A stretch of DNA of 30,561 nucleotides, from positions 1-30,561 of the forward strand of contig DIVM01000058.1 of NCBI GenBank assembly GCA_002435835.1, in the 5' to 3' direction. Source of the DNA: Firmicutes bacterium UBA6132 (GTDB taxonomy: Bacteria; Bacillota_A; Clostridia; Tissierellales; Sedimentibacteraceae). Shown here piece after piece: positions 1 through 8,230 of the stretch. The notes beneath the pieces are model-generated. The model searched no databases. It saw nothing but the letters and a program-made list of their open reading frames with translations, and was not told where the DNA came from. Position numbers and translations under genes: made by a program. The stretch's first letter is position 1. The number at the start of each line of letters is the position of its first letter.

Positions 1-314
1 GACATGAAAATAATGGATATATTAAAAAATGCTGCTGAAAAACATGCTTCGGATATTTTTATTATAGCTGGTCGTCCTTTGTCCTATAAAATAATGGGAG
101 AGATAATATCACAAAACGAAATTTCATTAACTCCCAAAGATACATATGAAATATTATATAATATTTCATATGTATCTTTGGGAGTTAATGAAATTTCGTT
201 TTGTGATATTATCTCTCCCATTATTTTATAGGACAAAGGACGACCAGCTATAATAAAAATATCCGAAGCATGTTTTTCAGCAGCATTTTTTAATATATCC
301 ATTATTTTCATGTC
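1..314. repeat. Perfect head-to-head inverted repeat, 157-bp arms, no spacer
   Basis: Every base I compared between 1-157 and 158-314 is its reverse complement, with the centre between 157 and 158. The right arm is the natural continuation of the pilus operon (start of pilT on the minus strand); the left arm is a mirror copy of it. A short natural palindrome (ATATTATATAATAT) lies at the centre and could have seeded fold-back. Two arms without a single mismatch, at the very edge of the window and cutting a conserved gene, point to an assembly or amplification chimera rather than a real hairpin end. Confidence 0.95.
158..311 (-). CDS. pilT: Type IV pilus retraction ATPase PilT, N-terminal fragment
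   Basis: Only about the first 51 residues are visible before the palindrome centre. They match the start of the PilT/PilB-like N-terminal domain: MDILKNAAEKHASDIFI followed by AGRPLSYKIMGEI, equivalent to the usual 'ASDLHI..GRPP..RI.GE' pattern. PilT is the hexameric cytoplasmic ATPase that drives pilus retraction. ATG 311 is chosen because the upstream pilin-like gene stops one base earlier (TGA-C-ATG) and GGAAGGA lies 10-16 bases upstream. Walker motifs are not in the window. Sequence beyond 157 is the mirror copy, so the true C-terminal part is missing. Last gene seen of the pilus operon. Confidence 0.75.
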
Positions 315-828
315 ACTCAACAATTCCTTCCCATAAATCATAATTTTCTTCTTCATAATTTAAAGCATTTATCTTAGCTAAATTCCATGATTCTATATTG
401 TAATATGGCATTTTGCTGTTCTCATTATATAAAATATTTAATGTTACACATATTTTTTGATTCTCATTTCCATAAACTTCATAATAAATTGTAAAAGATT
501 CATTGTTTTTATCTACAACTGACAATCCTTCTATTTTTTCTAATTCTTTTATAACTGAATTATTAAAATTTTCTTTTGTAGCTTGGCTCGTACTTATTAA
601 ATTATTATTTATATTTATTATGGTATCATATATTTCTGATAATTTTTCTTCAGCTTCTCCATAAGTATAATAATAGTCCTTTACCATGCTTTCAGATTTC
701 TTAGATAATTTCAAATCAGAATATGCTGTTGTAAAAGATAAAACTGAGAAAATAGTTAAGCAAAGCACAACAAAAATTACAATTATTAAACTTCCACCTA
801 TTCCAGTTGATATTTTATTATTATTCAT
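313..828 (-). CDS. PilX-like pilus assembly accessory protein
   Basis: About 171 residues from ATG 828, which has GGGAGG eight bases upstream; an in-frame upstream start at 873 lacks such a site and would overlap the previous gene far more. Residues about 10-35 form one hydrophobic helix after a Gly-Gly (TGIGGSLIIVIFVV), then a polar alpha-helical stretch and a mixed C-terminal domain. Topology and position resemble minor-pilin/PilX-like proteins found in clostridial pil clusters. The conserved Glu at +5 of classical prepilins is absent, so I cannot say it is processed by PilD. Overlaps the preceding gene by 8 bp and touches pilT, so translation is probably coupled. Confidence 0.6.
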   Translation of the reverse strand: MNNNKISTGIGGSLIIVIFVVLCLTIFSVLSFTTAYSDLKLSKKSESMVKDYYYTYGEAEEKLSEIYDTIININNNLISTSQATKENFNNSVIKELEKIEGLSVVDKNNESFTIYYEVYGNENQKICVTLNILYNENSKMPYYNIESWNLAKINALNYEEENYDLWEGIVE

Positions 829-1327
829 TATTATTGCCTCCCATATATATTGGGAAGAACTTTTTCGATTCAATGAAATAAATTATTTTATCTTCATTTT
901 TAATAAATGGGTATTTTTCGATTTTTTCCATGGAAATGTCCATATCATACAATTCCCCATATGTATTTGCAATGTTTTCTATATTTATATTCATTACAAA
1001 CTTTTGATTTTCTTTTACACACTCATTAAAATTATTATCATAATAAATTGTATATATTGTTTCATAATTTTTTTCAGTATAAGTTTCATTTGAATAAGTT
1101 TCTTCTATTATTTGTTTCATTTCTTCATAACTATTTGCTGACTTTATATATTCAAATGATGACTGAACTAATACTGAAGCATTTGTTTTGTCATTTGATT
1201 TTTGCTGAGTGAATTTTGCTATAGCAAAACAATTTAACATAATCACCCCTGCTATGGCAAAAATTAAAACGGATAAAATTATTTCAACTAAAGAAACTTC
1301 TAAATTAATGGTTGATTTATATTTCAC
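821..1327 (-). CDS. PilV-like minor prepilin with atypical leader
   Basis: 168 residues from a GTG start (1327) with GAGGT five bases upstream; the nearby ATG at 1329 is out of frame. Residues 8-36 carry a prepilin-like segment, LEVSLVEIILSVLIFAIAG: S-L-V-E with Glu at the +5 position followed by a hydrophobic helix, as in PilV/GspI proteins. The residue at -1 would be Glu rather than the Gly (or Ala) normally needed by prepilin peptidase PilD. The rest is polar and tyrosine-rich, as expected of a globular minor-pilin domain. Eleven bases separate it from the DUF4860 gene. A minor pilin is the best reading; whether it is cleaved is open. Confidence 0.6.
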   Translation of the reverse strand: MKYKSTINLEVSLVEIILSVLIFAIAGVIMLNCFAIAKFTQQKSNDKTNASVLVQSSFEYIKSANSYEEMKQIIEETYSNETYTEKNYETIYTIYYDNNFNECVKENQKFVMNINIENIANTYGELYDMDISMEKIEKYPFIKNEDKIIYFIESKKFFPIYMGGNNNE

Positions 1328-1337
1328 ATTGTACCTC

Positions 1338-1823
1338 TTATTTAGAATTTTTGTATAATGTTAATTCTGATTTTATATCTTTACTTTCTACATATATTTT
1401 AAATGTATTTTTACTTATTTCTGTTATATTAAATCCATCTAAATCAACTATCTTCATACCATCCTGCAATTGAAATTCATCATGTTCTTCTATTAATATT
1501 TCATTTAAGCTTTTGTTATAATAATAAATCCAAGTTTCATAATTAATACCGTCATAATGTTCTTTTATTAATAAAGCAGGCTGTCCTTTTATCTCTTTGA
1601 TTTCAACAGCATTTTCTTTGTCCGATTGCCTGATCTTATTTTCTATGTAAGAAAGGGATACACGTATTTCATAATTACTTTGACGATCTTCATTAATACT
1701 TTTATAAATATCTTTACCAAGCAAAATAACCATGGAAGATAAAATTACAATAATGAGAAAAAGCAACATAATAAACAAAAATTGAATGGAAAACTTATTT
1801 GATTTAATATTTTTATAACTCAT
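1338..1823 (-). CDS. DUF4860 family pilus-cluster protein
   Basis: 161 residues with one N-terminal transmembrane helix (about 14-36) preceded by a short basic region containing KFSIQFLFIML, then a mixed domain with SLSYIENKIRQSDKENAV, a 'YETWIYYY' strand and a C-terminal 'DLDGFNI' segment. This layout is that of DUF4860 proteins, which in Clostridia sit beside pilC and pilT and look like pseudopilins (helix plus beta domain). The start follows GGGGGA. No biochemical function is known for the family; a minor pilin or assembly priming role is inferred from context only. Confidence 0.65.
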   Translation of the reverse strand: MSYKNIKSNKFSIQFLFIMLLFLIIVILSSMVILLGKDIYKSINEDRQSNYEIRVSLSYIENKIRQSDKENAVEIKEIKGQPALLIKEHYDGINYETWIYYYNKSLNEILIEEHDEFQLQDGMKIVDLDGFNITEISKNTFKIYVESKDIKSELTLYKNSK

Positions 1824-1854
1824 AATTCCCCCATTGTAATAATAATTATTATTA

Positions 1855-2148
1855 TTATTTTATATATACTTCTATTTCAGGCATGATGTTACTTGCAAAA
1901 ACAGAATAATAAATCACATATTTTTCTTCATTTACAGATAATCCATAATTTTCAACTAAATAATTTATATTTGGAGGATAAAAACCTTCTATGGCATAAC
2001 ATTGCACTGCACTTCTTGTAACAGCATCCTTTAATGAATTTAGCTGTTCTTCTTCTTTTTTGTAGTCTGTTTTATCTATGGAAAGATTTATAAAAACAAA
2101 AATCGCTATAAAAAACACTATATATAAAATTTTAAATTTATTTTTCAT
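1855..2148 (-). CDS. Small conserved pil-cluster membrane protein
   Basis: 97 residues: an N-terminal transmembrane helix (about 6-22) and a small extracytoplasmic domain with the stretches SAVQCYAIEGFYPP and 'YYSVFASNIMP'. From memory, similar short proteins (Ala-Val-Gln-Cys-Tyr-Ala then Tyr-Pro-Pro) recur in clostridial pilus operons. The 'YPPN..YL.E.YG' pattern recalls the GspG/pilin-like domain, but no prepilin peptidase site or Glu+5 is present. The start is supported by GGTGA five bases upstream. It lies ten bases after pilC. Likely a pseudopilin-like accessory subunit; function unknown. Confidence 0.55.
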   Translation of the reverse strand: MKNKFKILYIVFFIAIFVFINLSIDKTDYKKEEEQLNSLKDAVTRSAVQCYAIEGFYPPNINYLVENYGLSVNEEKYVIYYSVFASNIMPEIEVYIK

Positions 2149-2158
2149 TTCTCACCAC

Positions 2159-3208
2159 TTATCCTATTGAAGACATAATGTTCATGAGAGGTATCATAAC
2201 CGATATTAAAATAATACCTATGGCAATAGATAATATACCAATTAAAACTGGCTCTATTAATGCAACTGCATGGCTTAATGCTTCATCAGCTTCATTTTCA
2301 TATATATGTGTCAACTTTTTCATAACATTATCTATTTCGCCTGTTTTGCTTCCTAAGTTAAGCATCTGCATATGCATTTTAGAATAAATATTAAGTCTTG
2401 AAAGTGATTCTATAAATGAATTACCTTGATCCATTGAATTTTTTAATAATTCAACTTTATTTTTAAGCTCAGAATTTTGTAGAATTTCTATGAGCAAGTT
2501 AACTGACTTATCCATATTCATGCCGCTTGATAAAAGCAATGACATGGAAGAAGAAAATCTAAAAGCTGTAATTTTATTTATTATAGATTTTGTTAAAAAG
2601 AAATTACTTAATAAACTATTGAAACTTATCTTACCCTTTTCTGTTTTCCAAACTAAAAAACAAGATATAATTAAAACTATTATTGCAATCACTAAATACA
2701 TAGTAAATTTACCAGCCATTATACCCGTTGAAAAAGACAGCAAGACAGAAGCTTCACTTGATATTTCTCCCCCAAGTTCTTTTAACATGCTTTCAAAAAT
2801 AGGGAAAATTTTAGTTACCAAAAGAATTATGACGCATGACATCATTATAAAAAGCATGGTAGGATAAAAAATAGAATTTTTAACTCTTAACTTTAATAAT
2901 TCTTCCCTATCATAATATTCAGAAAGAGATTTTAAAACGTCTTCAAGGGTTCCTGTCAAACTACCTACATGGCACATATTTATTAAATAAGGTGGAAAGC
3001 AATTTGATTTTTCCATAGCTTTATATAAAGGTATTCTATTTTTAAGCTCTTCCTTAATAACTAATAAACTATCCTTAACTTTTCCATTTTCCATTTCGTC
3101 ACACATCATATTAATTCCATCATAAATAAGCATTCCAGACTTTAATACAAGAGCTACTTGCATACAAAAAAAAGATAATTCAGATGATGATAAATTCTTA
3201 TTTCCCAT
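2159..3208 (-). CDS. pilC: Type IV pilus inner-membrane platform protein PilC (GspF family)
   Basis: 349 residues, somewhat shorter than the usual 400 or so, because the N-terminal soluble region is reduced. Two T2SSF domains are visible (about 10-130 and 215-335), each starting with the typical F(C/S)...L.SG pattern (FFCMQVALVLKSGM; FRFSSSMSLLLSSGM). Each is followed by a helical bundle and hydrophobic segments (about 110-135, 165-190, 315-345). The protein anchors the assembly and retraction ATPases at the membrane. It is the first gene of the minus-strand pil operon, with its own promoter at 3261-3289. The extension ATPase pilB, often just upstream, is not in this window; the neighbour is divergent. 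Confidence 0.85.
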   Translation of the reverse strand: MGNKNLSSSELSFFCMQVALVLKSGMLIYDGINMMCDEMENGKVKDSLLVIKEELKNRIPLYKAMEKSNCFPPYLINMCHVGSLTGTLEDVLKSLSEYYDREELLKLRVKNSIFYPTMLFIMMSCVIILLVTKIFPIFESMLKELGGEISSEASVLLSFSTGIMAGKFTMYLVIAIIVLIISCFLVWKTEKGKISFNSLLSNFFLTKSIINKITAFRFSSSMSLLLSSGMNMDKSVNLLIEILQNSELKNKVELLKNSMDQGNSFIESLSRLNIYSKMHMQMLNLGSKTGEIDNVMKKLTHIYENEADEALSHAVALIEPVLIGILSIAIGIILISVMIPLMNIMSSIG

Positions 3209-3260
3209 AACTACCCCACAATATAATTTAGTTATTATTTAAATGATGGCTTTTAGTTTT

Positions 3261-3289
3261 ATTATAATATTTATCATCCCATTGTACAA
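3261..3289 (-). promoter_or_regulatory. Predicted sigma-A promoter of the pil operon
   Basis: On the minus strand TTGTAC (3284-3289) and TATAAT (3261-3266) are separated by exactly 17 bases, giving a leader of about 45 bases before pilC. Confidence 0.6.
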
Positions 3290-3382
3290 CAAATTATTAT
3301 CTTTTTTTACAATATTTGCATATTGTTTTTATTATAAAATTATTAAGCTAATTTGTAAGTTTTGAATATTTTTAAAATAATA

Positions 3383-3411
3383 TTGATATACTTTTTAATA
3401 TGATGTAAAAT
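3383..3411 (+). promoter_or_regulatory. Predicted sigma-A promoter of the DUF5317 gene
   Basis: TTGATA (3383-3388), 17-base spacer, TAAAAT (3406-3411), about 20 bases upstream of the GGAGGG ribosome binding site (3431-3436). It is back to back with the pil promoter in a 232-base divergent gap that holds nothing else I can identify. Confidence 0.55.
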
Positions 3412-3440
3412 TAAGCGTAGTTTATTTTAGGGAGGGCGCA

Positions 3441-4019
3441 ATGTTTATTGAAGCTGTTATTTTAGGGATAATTATTGGTTTAATAAGACATGGTAGAGTT
3501 GCAAGATTAACAACTGTTGATTTTAATTTTAGTATTTTAATATATATATCTGCTGTTTTATACTTTGTAATAATAATTATGAATTTGGGACTATTTGATT
3601 ATAACTCAAACCTTTATTCATTATTTTTAACAACATCATATATAATGATAGCTGCTTTTTTAATTTTAAATATATCAATTCGCTTTATGTTCATACCTCT
3701 CATAGGTTTAATTTCAAATTTAATATGCTTTTTTGCTAACAAATTTAAATTTCCTATTTCAACAGATGCAGCTTTGAAAATTTATGGAACTGAAATTGTA
3801 GAACTTTTAAATAAAGGAAATGTTAAGTTTTTTATTTCAGCAGATAATGCATCGCTAAGCTCATTAGGAAATGTAATAAATCTTGTAAACTACATAGTAG
3901 TAAGCCCTGGGGATATAATAATATTCATAGGCATAGTATTAATAATTCAATCAATTGTTTCAGATAAAAGAATGAAAAATAAAAGTAGAGTTACATTTTC
4001 AAAAGGGATGTTTAAATAA
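3441..4019 (+). CDS. DUF5317 family integral membrane protein
   Basis: 192 residues. It starts with the hydrophobic segment FIEAVILGIIIGLIRHGR and then has about four more membrane segments (about 30-55, 65-85, 87-105 and a C-terminal one at 165-182). The loop before the last helix contains the polar GNV(I/K) repeats and an 'ISADN..L..LGNVINL' stretch, typical of DUF5317 proteins of Firmicutes. No enzymatic motif is seen and the family has no established role. Monocistronic: own promoter, strong RBS GGAGGG four bases before ATG, and a terminator directly after. Divergent from pilC, but nothing in the sequence links it to pili. Confidence 0.65.
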   Translation: MFIEAVILGIIIGLIRHGRVARLTTVDFNFSILIYISAVLYFVIIIMNLGLFDYNSNLYSLFLTTSYIMIAAFLILNISIRFMFIPLIGLISNLICFFANKFKFPISTDAALKIYGTEIVELLNKGNVKFFISADNASLSSLGNVINLVNYIVVSPGDIIIFIGIVLIIQSIVSDKRMKNKSRVTFSKGMFK

Positions 4020-4035
4020 GATATATCGTTACAAA

Positions 4036-4059
4036 AAAAGAGTATTTTCATACTCTTTT
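4036..4059. terminator. Bidirectional rho-independent terminator
   Basis: AAAAGAGTAT (4036-4045), loop TTTC, ATACTCTTTT (4050-4059), flanked by A- and T-runs. It lies between the converging DUF5317 and SPFH genes and can serve both. Confidence 0.8.
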
Positions 4060-4077
4060 ATTTTACAAAATTTTAAT

Positions 4078-4998
4078 TTAACTTTCTTTGATAGTTTCAG
4101 ATATTGCGCTAACTAAACCTGCTAAATTCTGAATGTTCGAAGGAATTATAATTTTAGTTGCTTTTCCATCCGCTGCTTTTACAAATGCGTCATAACTTCT
4201 TAAAGCTAATACAGCCTGGTTTGGATTTGCTTCATTTAACATTTTCAAACCTTCAGCAGTTGATTGCTGAATTTTTAAAATTGCTTCTGCTTCTCCTTCT
4301 GCTTCTCTTATAGTTGCTTCTTTATGAGCTTCAGCTCTTAATATTGCAGATTGTTTTTCACCTTCAGCTTCAAGAATAGCAGATTCTTTTTTACCTTGTG
4401 AAACCAATATTGCAGCATTTTTTTGACCTTCTGCAATAAGTATTGATTCTCTTTTTTCTCTTTCTGCCTTCATTTGTTTTTCCATAGCATTTTGAATTTC
4501 TTTAGGCGGTAATATATTTTTAACTTCAACACGATTGATTTTTATACCCCAAGGGTCCGTAGCTATATCTAAAATTTCTCTCATTTTTGTATTGATTACT
4601 TCTCTTGAAGTCAGTGTTTGATCAAGCTCTAATTCACCAATTATATTTCTTAATGTTGTAGCTGTTAGAAAATCAATAGCTGGCATAGGATGCTCAACAC
4701 CATAAGTATATAATTTAGGATCAGTAATTTGAAAAAATATAACTGTATCAATTTGCATAGTAACATTATCCGCAGTTATTACAGCCTGTGGTGGAAAATC
4801 TACAACTTGTTCTTTTAACGATATCTTTTTTGCTACCTTGTCTATTAACGGAATTTTAACATGAATACCAACACCCCATGTAGCTTGATATGCACCAAGT
4901 CTTTCTATTACATATGCATGTGCCTGCGGCACAATTCTTATATTTGTGGCTATAAGTATTATTAAAACTATTATTACAAAAGTGAAACCATTAAACAT
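4078..4998 (-). CDS. SPFH-domain protein (stomatin/paraslipin, QmcA-like)
   Basis: 306 residues. One N-terminal transmembrane helix (3-20), then the SPFH/Band 7 domain (about 22-190) with the hallmark start 'RIVPQAHAYVIERLGAY', and an Ala/Glu-rich coiled coil (about 165-240, repeats such as ILEAEGEKQSAILRAEAHKE), ending in the paraslipin-type tail. Such proteins form large ring oligomers at membrane microdomains and often pair with NfeD proteins that modulate them or their proteases. The start is preceded by GGAGGTAAC. It lies 14 bases downstream of the nfeD-like gene in the same transcript. Specific substrate or partner not evident. Confidence 0.85.
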   Translation of the reverse strand: MFNGFTFVIIVLIILIATNIRIVPQAHAYVIERLGAYQATWGVGIHVKIPLIDKVAKKISLKEQVVDFPPQAVITADNVTMQIDTVIFFQITDPKLYTYGVEHPMPAIDFLTATTLRNIIGELELDQTLTSREVINTKMREILDIATDPWGIKINRVEVKNILPPKEIQNAMEKQMKAEREKRESILIAEGQKNAAILVSQGKKESAILEAEGEKQSAILRAEAHKEATIREAEGEAEAILKIQQSTAEGLKMLNEANPNQAVLALRSYDAFVKAADGKATKIIIPSNIQNLAGLVSAISETIKES

Positions 4999-5012
4999 TT
5001 GTTACCTCCATG

Positions 5013-5447
5013 TTATTTTTTTAATTCTACTATTAATTTTACACCTTTTATTTCTCTTACGCAAACTATTTCATCTTTTTCTATAATTTCATCGTTAAAT
5101 GATCTTGCTGCCCATTCTAATCCATTAACAACAACTATACCTTCATTGTTTAAGTTATTTATAGTGGATTTTACTTTAACGCATTTTCCAATTAAACTGT
5201 CTAAATTTGTTTTAGTTTTACCTATCTTTAATTTTTTTATAGCAATAGGTCTTGTAAAAATCAAACAAATAATGGACACTAACAAAAAAATTATTATTTG
5301 AGTTTGCAAACTTAATCCTACTAAACTAACAAACCATGCAATTAATGCACCTATGGCAAACCATGTAGTTGTAAGACTAATTGTTAATGCTTCAATAATA
5401 ATACATACAACTATTATTAAAAGCCACGACCACCCTATATAATCCAT
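5013..5447 (-). CDS. NfeD family membrane protein
   Basis: 144 residues from ATG 5447, chosen over an in-frame ATG at 5474 because AAGGAGG lies five bases upstream of it and the longer version would swallow that site and the -10 region. Three to four closely spaced transmembrane helices (about 2-75) are followed by a C-terminal OB-fold-like domain (about 85-143) beginning LIGKCVKVKS and containing 'NGLEWAARS', the NfeD signature. It is a short NfeD without the serine-protease domain (NfeD1b type). Partner of the SPFH protein encoded just downstream; probably acts in membrane organisation or quality control (family inference). Confidence 0.8.
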   Translation of the reverse strand: MDYIGWSWLLIIVVCIIIEALTISLTTTWFAIGALIAWFVSLVGLSLQTQIIIFLLVSIICLIFTRPIAIKKLKIGKTKTNLDSLIGKCVKVKSTINNLNNEGIVVVNGLEWAARSFNDEIIEKDEIVCVREIKGVKLIVELKK

Positions 5448-5472
5448 AAATACCTCCTTAGTACCTATAATC

Positions 5473-5501
5473 ATTATATACCTTTTCTACACAGATTTAA
5501 A
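5473..5501 (-). promoter_or_regulatory. Predicted promoter of the nfeD-SPFH pair
   Basis: TTTAAA (5496-5501), 17-base spacer, TATAAT (5473-5478) on the minus strand, upstream of AAGGAGG. No terminator hairpin is visible between the M23 gene and this point, so read-through from that gene is also possible. Confidence 0.5.
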
Positions 5502-5507
5502 CAATTA

Positions 5508-7076
5508 TTATTCTATTATACCTCCCATAATCTGATAAGTATTTACATATGTGTTATAAATACTCACAGCATAATGCAAATGTGGACCTGTTGAAAATCC
5601 TGTGGAGCCAACTGATGCTATAACATCGCCTTTTTTTACATCCTTTCCTTCTTCCACATCTATGGTATTTAAGTGGTAATATGAAGTAAACAATCCCATG
5701 CCATGATCAATTACTAATGTATTTCCTGATGATAATAAATTTTTTGCAACAAGAGCTACCCTTCCATTATTGGGTGCTATTACTTTAGTTCCAATTTGTG
5801 CTGATATATCAATTCCAGAATGCCTTGATGATGATTGCTCATTATTTACATATCTTATTTCAGCAAAATCAGTTGTAAGTTCTCCTTCAACGGGCATTAA
5901 AAATTCACCATCCCAAAGTTTTTCAGGCGTTGTAATAGTTCGTGCAGGTTTAACAACTTTAGCAAATTCTTCAATTGATTTATCATCGTTATTACTTTGG
6001 TTTAAATCTTCTGAAACAGTTAAATATTGTGTTTTGAAAGCCTTATTTAAAACATTGATTTCCTTAGCTTTTGTATACTCATTTGCTTTACCTTCATTAA
6101 ATGTTGCTATTATCCCATAAACCCCAGGCTTAGCATCTAAATCTATTGGCATAATTGTAGCATAATCGAAACCATCTTCCTCTAATTGGTACATATCTGT
6201 TTCTATTTTTACAGGCGCTGTACTTAGTTTAACAGTTTCATCTTCATTTAAATTTTCAATTTTAACTACTAAAATATTGCCGGGGAAATTTTCTTTAGTT
6301 ACTATATCAAAATCAGCTTTTCTATCTATTAAAGCAACAAAACTTACAGTTTGATTACCATAACTGATCACATCACTTTTTTTATTCCACTTAATTTCAG
6401 TTTCTATAAAATATTCACCATCATTTTTTATATATTTGACTGCATCTGAAATACTTTTCCCCGTATAAACTGCATTACCTTCTTTATAGACTCTTGTAAT
6501 CTGGCTGTCAGGTTCAACATCAAATTTTAATACTACTTTATCACTATCTTTAATTGTTAATTTATTTTGATTTTCAGAATTGTCAGAGAGTATACCTGAT
6601 TTTTCATTTATTTTTCCATTTATATCACTGTAAACCCAATCATATTGAATATTTAAGTTTTTACTTTCACCATTTTGTAATAGATAAGCTTTGTTAATTG
6701 TTTTATTTATATATGCGAATGAAAAATTTTCATCTTGAAGTAATTTACTACAAATATCATTTTTAACTTTATAAACTGTCTCATCTTTTTTTATAAAAAT
6801 ATTTTCATTGTCTACGTCTATATTCATTATATATGCGTCTATTTGGTTCCCTTTATTAAAATATAATTCATATGAAAATCCTGATACACTTTCCTTAGTT
6901 TTATCTTTCTTATTTACTGCATTTATTATGGTTTTAAATGACTGACTGCTATTATCTAAAACTGTTTTTTCTCCATTAGCAGTATTAACTATTTCTATTT
7001 TAGAAATATCCGATTCCTTTACAGCACATCCTGTTAATATAATAAATATAATTAATGTTAATAATAACTTTTTCAC
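5508..7076 (-). CDS. Lipoprotein M23-family metallopeptidase (LytM-like)
   Basis: 522 residues from a GTG start (7076), with GGAGGAG unusually far (11 bases) upstream. The N-terminus is a lipoprotein signal, a hydrophobic stretch ending in LTGC with the lipidated Cys at residue 17. Residues about 20-395 are a beta-rich region of no recognised family. The C-terminal 105 residues are an M23/LytM domain with HSGID (zinc ligands His419 and Asp423), 'SYYHL', and PHLHY (His499, His501), so the active site looks complete. Likely cleaves peptidoglycan cross-bridges or stems at the outer face of the membrane. A -10 TATAAT is at 7127-7132; no clear -35. The large N-terminal domain may bind wall polymers, which is a guess. 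Confidence 0.85.
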   Translation of the reverse strand: MKKLLLTLIIFIILTGCAVKESDISKIEIVNTANGEKTVLDNSSQSFKTIINAVNKKDKTKESVSGFSYELYFNKGNQIDAYIMNIDVDNENIFIKKDETVYKVKNDICSKLLQDENFSFAYINKTINKAYLLQNGESKNLNIQYDWVYSDINGKINEKSGILSDNSENQNKLTIKDSDKVVLKFDVEPDSQITRVYKEGNAVYTGKSISDAVKYIKNDGEYFIETEIKWNKKSDVISYGNQTVSFVALIDRKADFDIVTKENFPGNILVVKIENLNEDETVKLSTAPVKIETDMYQLEEDGFDYATIMPIDLDAKPGVYGIIATFNEGKANEYTKAKEINVLNKAFKTQYLTVSEDLNQSNNDDKSIEEFAKVVKPARTITTPEKLWDGEFLMPVEGELTTDFAEIRYVNNEQSSSRHSGIDISAQIGTKVIAPNNGRVALVAKNLLSSGNTLVIDHGMGLFTSYYHLNTIDVEEGKDVKKGDVIASVGSTGFSTGPHLHYAVSIYNTYVNTYQIMGGIIE

Positions 7077-7195
7077 GTTTATGCAATCTCCTCCTATTTT
7101 TTTATAGTTTTTGTTTCATCACAAGTATTATACATTATATTTTTAAAAGTTTAGATTATAATCAAAAATTGAAAGTATGAGCTACAAATTTAAAA

Positions 7196-7215
7196 AAGCC
7201 AACATAAGTTGGCTT
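7196..7215 (-). terminator. Terminator of the tadA-xth operon
   Basis: Read on the minus strand: AAGCCAAC, loop TTAT, GTTGGCTT followed by a T-run. It lies 30 bases downstream of the exonuclease III stop. Confidence 0.85.
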
Positions 7216-7245
7216 AGGATGACAAAAATAATCTGAATTATTATT

Positions 7246-8001
7246 TTATGAATTAATAATTAACCCAACAGGACAATGGTCGCTTCCAATTATTTCTGGA
7301 CATATAAAGGAATCTTCAATTTTTTTCTCAATATCTTTTGATACTATAAAGTAATCAATTCTCCACCCAGCATTTTTTTCCCTTGCTTTAAACATATAAG
7401 ACCACCATGAATAAGCCTCTGTTTTTTCAGGATATAAAAATCTAAATGAATCTGTAAATCCAGACTCTAATAATTCGGTCATCTTTGCTCTTTCTTCATC
7501 TGAAAATCCTGCATTTTTTCTATTGGTTTTAGGATTTTTTAAATCTATTTCGTTGTGGGCAACATTTAAATCACCGCAAATAATAACTGGTTTATCTTCA
7601 TTTAGCTTTAATAAATATTTTCTAAAATCATCTTCCCATTGCATTCTATATTCAAGCCTTAAAAGCTCTCTTTTTGAATTTGGAGTATAAACATTTACTA
7701 AATAAAAATCATCAAATTGTAAAGTAATTACCCTTCCTTCTTTGTCATGTTCTTCTATGTTTAATCCATAAGTTACTGAAATAGGCTCTCGTTTTGTAAA
7801 AACAGCAGTTCCTGAATAACCTTTTTTTTCAGCATAATTCCAATAATCATAATATCCTTGTAAATCTAAATCTATTTGTCCTTCTTGCAGCTTAGTTTCT
7901 TGCAAGCAAAATATATCTGCACTTAGTTCTTTAAAAGAATCCATAAATCCTTTTTCCATGCAAGCTCTTAATCCATTTACATTCCATGATATTAATTTCA
8001 T
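7246..8001 (-). CDS. xth: Exodeoxyribonuclease III (AP endonuclease, ExoA/Xth type)
   Basis: 251 residues, the normal length for the single-domain exonuclease III/ExoA family. Conserved motifs in order: WNVNGLRA (Asn7), LQETK (metal ligand Glu35), CGDLNVAH (catalytic Asp and Asn), WRIDYF, and the terminal GSDHCPV (Asp241/His242 pair). Cuts DNA at abasic sites and trims 3' blocking ends in base excision repair. Last gene of a four-gene operon, 23 bases after the tautomerase, followed by a hairpin terminator. All catalytic residues seem intact. Confidence 0.95.
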   Translation of the reverse strand: MKLISWNVNGLRACMEKGFMDSFKELSADIFCLQETKLQEGQIDLDLQGYYDYWNYAEKKGYSGTAVFTKREPISVTYGLNIEEHDKEGRVITLQFDDFYLVNVYTPNSKRELLRLEYRMQWEDDFRKYLLKLNEDKPVIICGDLNVAHNEIDLKNPKTNRKNAGFSDEERAKMTELLESGFTDSFRFLYPEKTEAYSWWSYMFKAREKNAGWRIDYFIVSKDIEKKIEDSFICPEIIGSDHCPVGLIINS

Positions 8002-8024
8002 AAAATCTCCTTCGCTCGTGGTTG

Positions 8025-8210
8025 CTACCTGTCACATCTAAGTATTCCGCCTTCAGAATAATTATCTTTTTTCATTTCTCTTATAATAATTTTAACTGCA
8101 TCTTGCGGTACATTTATAGCTTCTACTATTGCTTCTGTAACCTTTTTAGATAATTCTCTTTTTTGTTCTAATGTTCTTCCTTCTACAAGTTCAATTTGTA
8201 CTATTGGCAT
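8025..8210 (-). CDS. 4-oxalocrotonate tautomerase-family protein
   Basis: 61 residues from ATG 8210, chosen because the GGAGA ribosome binding site sits seven bases upstream and the N-terminus then is [12 protein letters not shown]. After Met removal this exposes the catalytic Pro1 that defines the family; an in-frame start at 8234 would bury it. Arg11 (EGR) is kept. The position of Arg39 in the pseudomonad enzyme appears to hold Lys (VKIIIREM), so true 4-oxalocrotonate activity is doubtful. Small tautomerases like this are common in Firmicutes with unknown substrates (YwhB/XylH type). Lies 20 bases after the racemase gene in the same operon. Confidence 0.85.
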   Translation of the reverse strand: MPIVQIELVEGRTLEQKRELSKKVTEAIVEAINVPQDAVKIIIREMKKDNYSEGGILRCDR

Positions 8211-8230
8211 AATAAGTCTCCTTTTTTTTA

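Noticed and set aside
84..157. Continuation of the minus-strand pilT frame through the palindrome centre
   Set aside because: Beyond 157 the frame reads the reverse complement of its own start, so the predicted residues do not belong to PilT.
4..231. Plus-strand open reading frame identical to the start of pilT
   Set aside because: It lies in the mirror arm of the palindrome and is the same sequence as the minus-strand gene, so it is not a second gene.
829..873. Longer start for the PilX-like gene
   Set aside because: The extra 15 residues lie inside the previous gene and have no ribosome binding site, while ATG 828 has GGGAGG at good spacing.
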